Of a stretch of 60,746 nucleotides of DNA, positions 1-8,345 are shown in pieces. The DNA is from Mariaggregatimicrobium sp964498785 (GTDB taxonomy: Bacteria; Zhuqueibacterota; Zhuqueibacteria; Thermofontimicrobiales; Thiofontviventaceae), in NCBI GenBank assembly GCA_964498785.1, contig CAZCJL010000031.1, positions 1 through 60,746 of the forward strand. Reading direction: 5' to 3'. Below the pieces are notes generated by a model. That model was not told the DNA's origin, did no database searches, and saw only the letters and a list, made by a program, of their open reading frames with translations. Position 1 is the first letter of the stretch, and each line of letters opens with the position of its first letter. Both the position numbers and the translations under genes were made by a program.

Positions 1-40
1 AATTTAAAGAGAATCCGAAAGCTTTGATGCACACCATCAA

Positions 41-1183
41 TTATTGAATGGATACCCGTAAAGATACTTTATTTTTTGAATCACTTTCAATCTTATTTAA
101 ATAGTCGGCTATAATATCTGCCACCTGTTTTTCCTCAACAAGAAAGGCGTCATGTCCGTAGAGTGAGTTGATTTCGCGATACGCAACATTCGGATTTATT
201 TCTTTTAATATGTTGACAATTTCTTTTTGTTGATAGCAGGGGAATAAAATATCTGAATTTACCCCGAGCATCAGCACCTTAGAATGAATTCGCTGCAATC
301 CATCTTTGTATGAAGAAAAACCAAATCCCATATCATGCAAATCCATTGCTTTGGAAAGATAGAGATATGTATTTGCATCGAACCATTGCGCCAGTTTTTT
401 ACCGTGATGCTCCAAATAGCTCTCCACTTCAAACCGTCCGTCAATATCATAAATCGAAGCGTCGCGATGTTCTCTGCCAAAGCGATGCGCAAACTCCTTT
501 TCGGTGCGATAGCTAATAAAGCCGATCAATCGGGCTAATTCGATCCCTTGTTTTGGTCGGGCGCCACCATAATAGTTACCATTATTCCACAATGGATCCA
601 TCATAATTGCCTTGCGTTGTGATTTACGATATGCGATGGATTGCGGATATGCTCTGCCGGGAGTAGAGATCGGGATGATCGATTCAACACATTCAGGATA
701 AATTGCAGCCCATTCCAGCGCCTGCATTCCTCCCATAGAAGCGCCAAGAATTGTTAGCAATCTGTCGATTTTTAAATGATCAAGCAGGTGTTTTTGGGCA
801 TGAACCATATCACGGATGGTCACCACAGGAAATGACATTGCATACGGTTTTCCGGTGTTCGGATTAATGGAAGCAGGACCAGAGGAACCGGAACAGCCGC
901 TCAACACATTGGAACAGATAACGAAGTAGCGCCGGGTATCAATTACTTTGCCCGGACCAATTAAATATTCCCACCAGCCGTAATATGGGATCTCCTCACT
1001 GCTGGCTGCATGGCTGGTTCCGGTAAGAGCATGAGCGATCATGACTGCGTTGGAACGGTCAGCATTCAGAGTCCCCCATGTCTCGTAAGTTAACGTAATT
1101 TCGTCCAGTGTTTGACCACTTTCAAAACAAAAAGGTCCAAAAGTCAGGTGTCGTTTGCTGTGCGGAATGGTTGTTGTTTTCAT
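41..1183 (-). CDS. metX: Homoserine O-acetyltransferase
   Basis: Transfers an acyl group to homoserine, the committed step of methionine synthesis, in the cytoplasm. The 380-residue alpha/beta-hydrolase protein has the usual family length. The nucleophile elbow LGASMGGMQALEW puts the catalytic Ser at 149, and the GHDAFLVE motif near the C-terminus supplies the catalytic His. The start follows GGAG at 7 nt. It is the only gene behind a leader that carries a Met-rich peptide, a SAM-I riboswitch and two terminators, which confirms a methionine role. Whether acetyl or succinyl is the donor cannot be read from sequence alone; MetX-type is by far the best call. Confidence 0.95.
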   Translation of the reverse strand: MKTTTIPHSKRHLTFGPFCFESGQTLDEITLTYETWGTLNADRSNAVMIAHALTGTSHAASSEEIPYYGWWEYLIGPGKVIDTRRYFVICSNVLSGCSGSSGPASINPNTGKPYAMSFPVVTIRDMVHAQKHLLDHLKIDRLLTILGASMGGMQALEWAAIYPECVESIIPISTPGRAYPQSIAYRKSQRKAIMMDPLWNNGNYYGGARPKQGIELARLIGFISYRTEKEFAHRFGREHRDASIYDIDGRFEVESYLEHHGKKLAQWFDANTYLYLSKAMDLHDMGFGFSSYKDGLQRIHSKVLMLGVNSDILFPCYQQKEIVNILKEINPNVAYREINSLYGHDAFLVEEKQVADIIADYLNKIESDSKNKVSLRVSIQ

Positions 1184-1210
1184 TGGTATCTCCGATTTTT
1201 ACATAAAAAA

Positions 1211-1235
1211 AAACCTTCTCTTTGAGAGAAGGTTT
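1211..1235 (-). terminator. Riboswitch-controlled terminator of metX
   Basis: A 10-bp hairpin (AAACCTTCTC/GAGAAGGTTT) is followed by a run of eight or more U on the minus strand, 28 nt before the metX start. Its 5' arm and loop (TCTCTCAAAGA) are the exact reverse complement of the 3' side of riboswitch P1 (TCTTTGAGAGA). Terminator and antiterminator are therefore mutually exclusive, the normal layout of a SAM-off switch. Confidence 0.9.
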
Positions 1236-1251
1236 CGCATATAACACTCTT

Positions 1252-1361
1252 GTTTATCTCTCAAAGATTATCATCTTTGCAGGAATTAGCACCTTTCCGT
1301 CGATTTGACGAGAGGTTGCTAAGGCGTCAACGGGCCCGTCCCTCAGCCTTTCTTGATAAAC
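1252..1361 (-). promoter_or_regulatory. SAM-I (S-box) riboswitch
   Basis: On the minus strand this has the S-box hallmarks in order: a P1 arm GTTTATCAAGA, GGCTGAGGGACGGGCCC, the conserved GCAACC, then AAGGTGCTAATTCCTGC, and the closing GATAAAC that pairs with the 5' arm. It binds S-adenosylmethionine and stabilises P1, which frees the downstream terminator and switches metX off when SAM is plentiful. Confidence 0.95.
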
Positions 1362-1365
1362 TGCA

Positions 1366-1396
1366 ATAAAAAAACCTTCCCGGCATTGGGAAGGTT
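1366..1396 (-). terminator. Upstream terminator of the metX leader
   Basis: A 9-bp hairpin (AACCTTCCC, loop AATGCC, GGGAAGGTT) is followed by U7 on the minus strand. It lies between the Met-rich leader ORF and the riboswitch. The loop plus the 3' arm repeats a segment within the leader ORF (AATGCCGG) and is complementary to a segment between them (CGGCATT, 1426-1432). It is therefore more likely a regulated attenuator than the end of an upstream gene. Confidence 0.8.
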
Positions 1397-1440
1397 ATCT
1401 ATTCCAATTTTTATGTTCCATCCTGAATGCCGTGAATAAG

Positions 1441-1521
1441 CTAATTTACGGGTATGATCATGCACATGCCCATAGGCATTTGGCAAACGATCCTGCTTTT
1501 TCCGGCATTATTAAAATTCAT
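1441..1521 (-). CDS. Methionine-rich leader peptide (putative)
   Basis: A 26-codon ORF starts 7 nt after GAGG and has four internal Met codons within seven (QMPMGMCM, residues 14-21). It lies between a good sigma70 promoter and an intrinsic terminator, upstream of metX. The arrangement resembles ribosome-mediated attenuation: stalling at Met codons would change pairing among AATGCCGG (1502-1509), CGGCATT (1426-1432) and the terminator loop (1379-1387). No known family is recognised. The ORF could be chance, but the Met clustering, the Shine-Dalgarno site and the position argue otherwise. Confidence 0.6.
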   Translation of the reverse strand: MNFNNAGKSRIVCQMPMGMCMIIPVN

Positions 1522-1555
1522 TTCATTCCTCTTTTTCCAGTTCAATTGTTAATGT

Positions 1556-1583
1556 AATATAAAATATTTTCAAAAAAAGTCAA
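1556..1583 (-). promoter_or_regulatory. Sigma70 promoter of the metX leader
   Basis: TTGACT, a 16-nt spacer and TATATT on the minus strand lie about 35 nt upstream of the Met-rich leader ORF, just past the stop codon of the preceding gene. The spacing and the hexamers fit a housekeeping promoter. Confidence 0.7.
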
Positions 1584-1602
1584 GAGATTTTTTAATTTAC
1601 AT

Positions 1603-2160
1603 TCATTTCTTTTTTGCCAGCCGAAACGGAACCCTTGGCTTGAAATAGCCGGAATGCGAGAGCCGGATATCTTCTACAGTGACAAACGCCAACGGTTCTA
1701 TAGTCTTGACAATGTCGAGAACATGTTTCATGTTTTTACGCATTACTACAGTAAAGACAACATTAACAACACCTTTTGCCCCGCGCCCTTTAACTGTTGT
1801 CACTGCATAACCTTCATCCCGCAAGACCATCGGCAGCGCTTCGAGAGGATTATTAGTGATCACCCGGATTGATTGATATCCCAACGCAATTTTTGCTTCA
1901 AGCCACATTCCGACATAATTGCCGAAAGCAAATCCCGCGCCATAGGCAAGATAGGAAATCGGGTGACTTAAATTTTTCATTACCTGAGTAATCGCAATTA
2001 GCCAAATCGTTACTTCGATAAATCCAAGAATAGGAGCAATTATTTTATTGCCCCTGGAAATTAAAATGATTCTCAGTGTTCCAATGGAAACATCGAAGAC
2101 CCGGGCAATAAAAATAAGAACCGGGATGATAACGTATTTAATGATATCAGCTTGATCCAT
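1603..2160 (-). CDS. UPF0316/DUF2179 membrane protein
   Basis: The 185-residue protein has three hydrophobic segments in its first ~90 residues, including IPVLIFIARVFDVSIGTLRI, followed by a soluble DUF2179 domain (about 95-165). It matches the DUF2179/DUF5698 family of unknown function, related to YitT-type C-terminal ligand domains. It stands alone between the divergent threonine aldolase gene and the metX leader. No function is assigned; an inner-membrane location is inferred from the hydrophobic segments. Confidence 0.85.
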   Translation of the reverse strand: MDQADIIKYVIIPVLIFIARVFDVSIGTLRIILISRGNKIIAPILGFIEVTIWLIAITQVMKNLSHPISYLAYGAGFAFGNYVGMWLEAKIALGYQSIRVITNNPLEALPMVLRDEGYAVTTVKGRGAKGVVNVVFTVVMRKNMKHVLDIVKTIEPLAFVTVEDIRLSHSGYFKPRVPFRLAKKK

Positions 2161-2333
2161 AGTATGAAAATTTTTAAATTCATAAATTTTAGAGTTAGCA
2201 ATTGATTGAATTATGAAGTGTAAATATAAAAGTTTAAATCCTCACTTTCAAGAATAATTTTTAATTAAGGTATTGATTTTCTCCATAACTTTTTCTATTT
2301 TTGAAAACTATAAAATCAAGAGGAGAATTCGTT

Positions 2334-3380
2334 ATGAAATACATTGATTTACGAAGTGACACAGTAACAAAACCATCGATAGAAATGAGAAAAGTCATGG
2401 CCGAGGCTGAAGTCGGGGATGATGTATGGGGAGATGACCCAACAATGAACCGGCTGCAACAGAAAGTCGCGAATATGCTGGGGATGGAGGCTGCGCTTTT
2501 CGTTCCATCTGGCTCAATGGCAAATAGTGTTTCGATTTTGGCGCATACCAATCGAGGGGATGAGGTAATTATGGATAAGGAATCTCATACTTTCAATTAT
2601 GAAGTCGCTGCACCGGCGGTTATTGGTGGGCTTCAGGTGCATCCGCTGGTTGGCACATCGGGGATTCTGGAACCAGAACAAATTGAAGCCGCAATTCGTC
2701 CGGATGATGTGCACAATCCAGCTACAAAATTGGTTGTGTTAGAAAACACACATAATCGTGGTGGTGGCAAAATTTACCCGATTGAAAAAATCGAGGCTAT
2801 CCGGGAATTGACAAGCAAGCACAATATCGTTATGCATCTGGACGGAGCGCGGTTGCTTAATGCCTGTGTCGCAACCGGATTAAGTCCACAAGAATATGCC
2901 CGACACTTTGATTCGCTGATGTTCTGCTTTTCAAAAGGGCTTGGTGCACCCATTGGTTCAATTGTGGCAGGGTCGAACAAATTTATTAAAAAGGCGCATC
3001 GATATCGAAAAATGCTTGGTGGCGGAATGCGGCAGGTAGGCATTCTCGCGGCTGCCGCTGATTTTGCACTGGAACATAACGTGAATCGGTTGAAAGAGGA
3101 TCATAAAAATGCACAAATTCTTGCAAAAGTATTGTCGACTGTTGAAGGCTTTACTATTAAACCCGATGATGTGGACACAAATATTGTCATTTTCGAGGTG
3201 ACAAGCGCTTCATTGTCTGTTCATGAAGTTGTTGAGCGGCTGGCGAAAAAAGGCGTTTTAATGATTCCTTTTGGTAGCAAATATGTGCGTGCAGTTACGC
3301 ACATTGATGTGTCCCGGGAAGACATAGAATTGGCTGCCAAAGTTATCCGGGAAGTGTTTTTAAATTACGCGGATAACTGA
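2334..3380 (+). CDS. ltaE: Low-specificity L-threonine aldolase
   Basis: A PLP-dependent fold-type I enzyme that cleaves L-threonine or allo-threonine to glycine and acetaldehyde. The N-terminus MKYIDLRSDTVTKPS is diagnostic, and the PLP lysine is K201 in CFSKGLGAPIGS. An ATG with AGGAG 8 nt upstream sets the start; an earlier in-frame Met at 2301 lacks a ribosome site. The 348-residue length is usual. It converges with the HEAT-repeat gene, with only 3 nt between the two stop codons and no visible terminator. Confidence 0.93.
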   Translation: MKYIDLRSDTVTKPSIEMRKVMAEAEVGDDVWGDDPTMNRLQQKVANMLGMEAALFVPSGSMANSVSILAHTNRGDEVIMDKESHTFNYEVAAPAVIGGLQVHPLVGTSGILEPEQIEAAIRPDDVHNPATKLVVLENTHNRGGGKIYPIEKIEAIRELTSKHNIVMHLDGARLLNACVATGLSPQEYARHFDSLMFCFSKGLGAPIGSIVAGSNKFIKKAHRYRKMLGGGMRQVGILAAAADFALEHNVNRLKEDHKNAQILAKVLSTVEGFTIKPDDVDTNIVIFEVTSASLSVHEVVERLAKKGVLMIPFGSKYVRAVTHIDVSREDIELAAKVIREVFLNYADN

Positions 3381-3383
3381 AAG

Positions 3384-4712
3384 TCATTTCCCCGTCATTT
3401 CCATTAGAAATTGTTTTTGTTTATCAGACAACTGGTTAAATAGCGGATCCGATCGCCTTATCTTTAGTCGCTTTACAATGGTCAAAAAGGCTTTGCGAAT
3501 TGTTCTTTGAATTTCACTGGAATTACGATACGCATCATATTGATTAATCAACGGAATCAGGAAATCTTGATCTCCGATGGCACGAATCGCTAAAATGAGA
3601 GTTTTAAACTGTTTTTCTGTGCCATCATTCATCAGCGTCTTCATGTCATCTAATCCTTTTTTACTGCCGTATTTAGCTAAAGCCAAATGTAAATCTGCTT
3701 TTAGAGTACTGAACATGTTCTTATTATCGTTACTTTTTTTATTGCGAAGGTATTGGTTAAGATTCTTCAAAAAAATTAATAGCGAGGGTTCCAGGGCTGA
3801 ATATCTGGGAGTGGATAAATATGCTAACAGAGACTGAATAAAAAAAGTAGATTCATATTCATGAAACTTATCAAAAGATTCAAAGACTGGTTTTAGTACT
3901 GGCACTGCTTTAATTCCTAATCTTTCAATTACCAGGCCAGCATGGGAGAACAAAAACATATTTTGGGGATTATTGAACACTTCATCAATAATAGCACGTG
4001 CACCTGTCGTGCCGTAATTCACCAGCTCATCCTCGATTTTATACGATTCGAGTGAATCATGTTGTTTCATTAGCTTGTTAACTAATTTTTTGGCTTCGTT
4101 TAATTTTTGATGCTTATCTTCCAAAATATAATCTTCAATCAACAGAATTTGAGAATAAATGCTGGCGTCAGAAATTTTTTTGAATTCCGGGGTCAGTAGT
4201 TTTAGTTCCTGAGCTTCCAGATTGTACAATTTTTTTAAAGCGAGCTGTCGAAAATCTATCAATTCGTGATCGTTTTTTATTAAATCAACTAACGGTAAAT
4301 GCGCATTTTGAACGCCGTGTTTTATGTGTTCACCAAGAGTTTCAATAATTGCGTCCTTCATTTCATCAGGTCCTGTTTTCAGGTGATATTCGAGAACCGG
4401 GATGATTCGATCTTCATAAAAATACTGTAATGAATCTATGGCTGCTATTTTGACCAGCACAATTTCATTCCGTTCCAAAACTGATAATAGCGGATCAATA
4501 CATCGATTTTCGCTAAATCCCCCCAAAATAAAACATATCCGTTCTTTAATGATGTCATTATCATAGTCCAGCGCACCGATCAACTCACTCAGGTGTTTAC
4601 GGGGATTCGACATCATCAAAGCTGTCATCGCAAATTCTGCGACTTCGGGATTTTCAGATGAAAGGTCCAGAATAAGTTCGCTAATTTCTTCCGTATTATA
4701 ATTTCGGTTCAT
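3384..4712 (-). CDS. HEAT-repeat protein
   Basis: The 442-residue protein is built of helical pairs typical of HEAT/PBS-lyase-like repeats, for example the segment around residues 15-75 with 'NPEVAEFAMTALMMS' and 'DNDIIKERICFILGGF'. It has no signal peptide, so it is probably cytoplasmic. Such proteins act as interaction scaffolds, and no partner can be named. It converges with threonine aldolase. No operon partner is evident upstream; a terminator for the neighbouring RRM gene lies about 200 nt before its start. Confidence 0.75.
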   Translation of the reverse strand: MNRNYNTEEISELILDLSSENPEVAEFAMTALMMSNPRKHLSELIGALDYDNDIIKERICFILGGFSENRCIDPLLSVLERNEIVLVKIAAIDSLQYFYEDRIIPVLEYHLKTGPDEMKDAIIETLGEHIKHGVQNAHLPLVDLIKNDHELIDFRQLALKKLYNLEAQELKLLTPEFKKISDASIYSQILLIEDYILEDKHQKLNEAKKLVNKLMKQHDSLESYKIEDELVNYGTTGARAIIDEVFNNPQNMFLFSHAGLVIERLGIKAVPVLKPVFESFDKFHEYESTFFIQSLLAYLSTPRYSALEPSLLIFLKNLNQYLRNKKSNDNKNMFSTLKADLHLALAKYGSKKGLDDMKTLMNDGTEKQFKTLILAIRAIGDQDFLIPLINQYDAYRNSSEIQRTIRKAFLTIVKRLKIRRSDPLFNQLSDKQKQFLMEMTGK

Positions 4713-4912
4713 TTTAATGGATTTTTTTATGTTAATATAAGTTGGTTAACTGATGGTTTAAAACATAACAATGGAATTTGTTAAATTGACTTACCTACAT
4801 CAGTGCGAGTAAATAATGAACTTTGCTATCTTTTAATATAATAAAATCTATTCCTTTTGCAAGCACTTTATTGCTTTTGTTATCATAAATAGAATCAATC
4901 CGGAGTATTACA

Positions 4913-4947
4913 AAAAAGCCTTTCCGGTATCAAAGAAAGGCTTTTTT
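4913..4947 (-). terminator. Terminator of the RRM gene
   Basis: AAAAGCCTTTC / GAAAGGCTTTT forms a ~10-bp stem with U-runs on both strands. It ends the RRM transcript and could act in both directions. Confidence 0.8.
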
Positions 4948-4974
4948 ATTAAATCTATTTGGTTAAATCAAGGG

Positions 4975-5307
4975 TTACCATGAGTTTCGTCGTTGACCAC
5001 CGCCACCGCCACCGCGACGGCCACCGCCTCCACCACTACCACCGCGACGTTTGCCTCCGCCACCACTACGGGGACGAGCTTCATTAACAATTAATGTTCT
5101 GCCATCTAATTCATGGCCATTAATTGCCTCCATTGCTGCCTCTCCTTCTGCCTTGGCTGGCATTGTGATAAAACCAAAACCTTTAAGCTCACCGGTGAAA
5201 TGATCTTTAATTAATTTCACTTCTGTTACTTCACCGTGTTCTTCGAACAACTGACGCACGCTATCTTCATCAGTTGACTTGGGAAGGTTCCCAACGTAAA
5301 TATTCAT
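4975..5307 (-). CDS. Glycine-rich RRM RNA-binding protein
   Basis: The 110-residue protein has one RRM (residues 1-78). RNP2 is IYVGNL and RNP1 is KGFGFITM, each with the aromatic residues that stack on RNA. It is followed by an Arg/Gly-rich tail of GGGG and RR runs. This is the bacterial glycine-rich RNA-binding (Rbp) family, often cold-induced RNA chaperones. The start follows GGGAG at 7 nt. The 264-nt region upstream (5308-5571) has a small GGGAG/CTCCC hairpin at about 5373-5389 and no convincing gene. Confidence 0.9.
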   Translation of the reverse strand: MNIYVGNLPKSTDEDSVRQLFEEHGEVTEVKLIKDHFTGELKGFGFITMPAKAEGEAAMEAINGHELDGRTLIVNEARPRSGGGGKRRGGSGGGGGRRGGGGGGQRRNSW

Positions 5308-5571
5308 TTTAGTACTCCCGGTTTAAAAAAAAATTAATTGTTTACTATTCGAGTCAATAACAACCAAAGAACCTCCCGTTGTATTGGGAGTAAATGTTTT
5401 ATTGGCAGCGAATAGAATCAGGGTTTACAATCTAAAAGATACTGATAAATTTTTAAATTTACAACCTTTTTTCGCATTATTTTTATTTCATTCAGATAGA
5501 ATGGATTTACAAAATTCATTTTATTTACCCACGCCATTTATTCAATTAATTCTTTACGTCTTTGTGGTGTT

Positions 5572-7614
5572 TTAATATGGCTTATACAGCCGAAAGTCCT
5601 CAGCAGTTGCCGGCCGAATTCGGATCGCTTGCCCGCCGCCTGGCGCAAGTTTCAACAGGATGTCTGTATGTTTATCTACCAACTTTTTGAATATTTCAAT
5701 TGCCAATGGATTATCTTTCCAATTGGCGTCTGCCGCATCTGCATAAATTTCGGCGACATAAGATTGGCCGGATTCCAAAAAATCAAGTTTTGCTTTAAGC
5801 AAACGTGGATTTTCATCAGTCACGCTGCCAACATACCACTCATTATGATGACGGTCTTTTCTCGCAATCGTCACATAATCGCCAATGCGCGCATGAATAA
5901 CGAGCGTTTTTTCCCAATCCACCGGGACGTCTGTTATGAAATTAAACGCAGGTTGATTTTCATAATTTTCAATAAGATCAGCGGCCATCTGCAGTGGGCT
6001 GTAGATAACAATATAGGTTGCCAACTCCTTGGCTAATGTATGATTTACACGGTTGTGTGGTTTGTAATCATCAAAATAAATATCAAAAATTCCGGGCGTG
6101 TAATCAAAGGGACCGGATAGCATACGGGTGAACGGAATAATGGTGAGATAATCCGGTGGATTACCGCCATCCAGAGACCAGGCATTGTATTCCTGTCCCC
6201 GGGCGCCTTCCCGTGTCATCATATTTGGCCAGGTGCGGCGGATGCCGGTATCTTTAATTGGCTCATGAACATCGAGCACGATCTTATATTTTGCTGCGGT
6301 TTTCACCACATTGCGGTAGTGACGCACCATGTACTGGCTATGATGCCACTCGGTTTTGTCAGCCCGTTTTCCCACATAGCCGGTTTTCACTGTGTGAATG
6401 CCCAGATGGTCATAAAAGGCAAAGGCCTCTTCCAGTTGACGTTCATAATTTGCCACTCCGGCCCCGGTTTCGTGGTGACCAATAAGTTCCACATTTTTAT
6501 TACTCGCGTATTGAGCTAATTCCCGGATATCAAAATCCGGATACGGGGTCGTAAAATTGAATTGGTCTCCATTTTCGTACCAATTGCCATCCCATCCGAG
6601 ATTCCAACCTTCAACCAACACACGGGAGAATCTGTGTCTTGCTGCAAAGTCGATATAACGTTTTGTATTTTCAGTGGTTGCTCCATGTTTTCTGCCGGAA
6701 CTCCAGCTATATTTTCCCAAATGCATGCCCCACCAGATACCAACATACTTCCCGGCCTTAATCCACGAGGTATCTTCAATTTTACTGGGTTCATTTAAAT
6801 TTAATACAAGACAGGACGTGATTAATCCACCGGGAGAGTCAGAAATTTGAATAGTGCGCCAGGGAGTGTAAAATGGCGCGCGGGCTTTGACTTTAACGCC
6901 ATTCGCCCAGGGAACGAGGTCACATCCAAGCGTATTTTTCCCGGAACGAAATAGTGTCATGCTTGCGTAATCAGTCAGGTTTGCCTCGTGAATACACAAA
7001 TAAAGTCCGTCAGAAGTTTCCATTGTTACTGGCGTATGAACTGTATCGATATCATTTATCTGTGACTTTGTGAATAAATATTCATAGCGATTGTCGCTGT
7101 ATGCCGGAATCCACCAGACATTGTTATTATTCATTAATTTAAATTCTGTTAGTTCATCCATAATTTGGAAGCTGTCAATTTGTGTTTGTTCCGGAAAATG
7201 ATATCGAAAACCAACACCATCGTTGAAAATACGGAAAATAATGTTCAGTTTTTGCTTTGCGCTATTTGTTTGCTGAAGTTGCACAGATAATTCATTATAA
7301 TGGTTGCGGATTGTTTTCACTTCTCCCCAGGGTTGGGTCCATGTTTCATCGAATGTCGATTTCGTGGATAACACGAGTGAAAAATTTTTGCATAGCGGAT
7401 CTTTATCCTGAAGTCGAAATCCCATGCGCGATGGTTTAATAATCACATCCGCGTCGCGGGTGATAATATAGTATGGAATACCATTGTTAAGCAAAAAAGT
7501 CGCTTTCAGTTTTCCGTCCGGAGAGAAAGTGGAAAGCTCCTGAGAAATAGATGAAATTGGTGAACAGAAAATAATGAGAAGAAGAAGCACGAAAAATTTC
7601 AGACGTCGCATCAT
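5572..7614 (-). CDS. GH97 glycoside hydrolase (SusB-like alpha-glucosidase)
   Basis: The 680-residue enzyme has a signal peptide (hydrophobic FFVLLLLIIFCSPIS), an N-terminal beta-super-sandwich and a TIM barrel with GWNLGWDGNW. Catalytic residues of the inverting SusB subgroup are present: E382 in HHETG, E451 in VHEP and the acid E475 in GQEY. This predicts an inverting alpha-glucosidase acting on starch-type oligosaccharides in the periplasm or on the outer membrane. The first ATG follows AGGAG at 5 nt. No susCD pair flanks it; the outer-membrane TonB-plug gene lies about 700 nt upstream but is only weakly suggestive. Confidence 0.92.
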   Translation of the reverse strand: MMRRLKFFVLLLLIIFCSPISSISQELSTFSPDGKLKATFLLNNGIPYYIITRDADVIIKPSRMGFRLQDKDPLCKNFSLVLSTKSTFDETWTQPWGEVKTIRNHYNELSVQLQQTNSAKQKLNIIFRIFNDGVGFRYHFPEQTQIDSFQIMDELTEFKLMNNNNVWWIPAYSDNRYEYLFTKSQINDIDTVHTPVTMETSDGLYLCIHEANLTDYASMTLFRSGKNTLGCDLVPWANGVKVKARAPFYTPWRTIQISDSPGGLITSCLVLNLNEPSKIEDTSWIKAGKYVGIWWGMHLGKYSWSSGRKHGATTENTKRYIDFAARHRFSRVLVEGWNLGWDGNWYENGDQFNFTTPYPDFDIRELAQYASNKNVELIGHHETGAGVANYERQLEEAFAFYDHLGIHTVKTGYVGKRADKTEWHHSQYMVRHYRNVVKTAAKYKIVLDVHEPIKDTGIRRTWPNMMTREGARGQEYNAWSLDGGNPPDYLTIIPFTRMLSGPFDYTPGIFDIYFDDYKPHNRVNHTLAKELATYIVIYSPLQMAADLIENYENQPAFNFITDVPVDWEKTLVIHARIGDYVTIARKDRHHNEWYVGSVTDENPRLLKAKLDFLESGQSYVAEIYADAADANWKDNPLAIEIFKKLVDKHTDILLKLAPGGGQAIRIRPATAEDFRLYKPY

Positions 7615-7762
7615 CAAATCTCCTGATTGATATCACTAAATGAATAAAGTTTTAAAGATAATAAATTTTGAACTTAGATACAAGAGAATTTTGAGCGATA
7701 TGAAATTCCATTTTCGTTCGTACAGAATCGAAATTGAGAACCAGAGATAAAAAAATATATGA

Positions 7763-8167
7763 TTAATCCTGGATAACTTTGCGTAATGTATCAGGTTCGT
7801 TCGGTTCTCCCTGATGATTTGAATAACAAAACAAATGTAACGGAGCCGAGCCTGTATTTTTAAATGTATGAACCACCTTTGATTGAATTTCGATTACTAC
7901 GGTTCCCTGACCGCTAAAATGTGTAGATTTTATCTCATCTTCCTCGCTGATTTGCCATGATAGCTCCCAATTGTTTTCATAATTGAGTACGACAAGTTCC
8001 CGGCGATTTTCATGAAAATGATTGCCACGAATTGCACCGGGCACCATCGTTACAAAATGCATTTCAGTAATAGGCTTCACGAAATCAATTGATTTTGGTG
8101 GAATAACAAATGCATTACCTCGTTTGTCTCCCCGGTTTTCAAGATGATAAATATTCACTGGTTTCAT
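7763..8167 (-). CDS. Cupin-fold protein, WxcM/CapF C-terminal-like
   Basis: The protein is about 134 residues from the ATG at 8167, which has AAGG upstream; an alternative Met lies at 8194. It is a single cupin barrel with the metal-binding signature GNHFHENRRE and a later His (KVVHTF). It resembles sugar-nucleotide cupins of the WxcM/FdtA type and the C-terminal half of CapF. Those act in nucleotide-sugar modification or epimerisation for surface polysaccharides. No sugar-biosynthesis genes adjoin it, so the substrate is unknown. Confidence 0.65.
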   Translation of the reverse strand: MKPVNIYHLENRGDKRGNAFVIPPKSIDFVKPITEMHFVTMVPGAIRGNHFHENRRELVVLNYENNWELSWQISEEDEIKSTHFSGQGTVVIEIQSKVVHTFKNTGSAPLHLFCYSNHQGEPNEPDTLRKVIQD

Positions 8168-8345
8168 AGTAAGTCGCCTTTTATTTTTAAACATTAAAAT
8201 AATACCTGAAATTATAAATTATTTACTAAAACTGCCCGGGAAACACAAGACAATATCTGAAAAGTGCTTTTTGTTATTTAAATTTCTAGTCCTTCCGGGT
8301 ATTTCGCGGGCAAAAGGATTTTATTTTTCAGTACTATTGTTCATT

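Noticed and set aside
5384..5575. A 63-codon plus-strand ORF between the RRM and GH97 genes
   Set aside because: No ribosome site and no recognisable family; AT-rich spacer composition.
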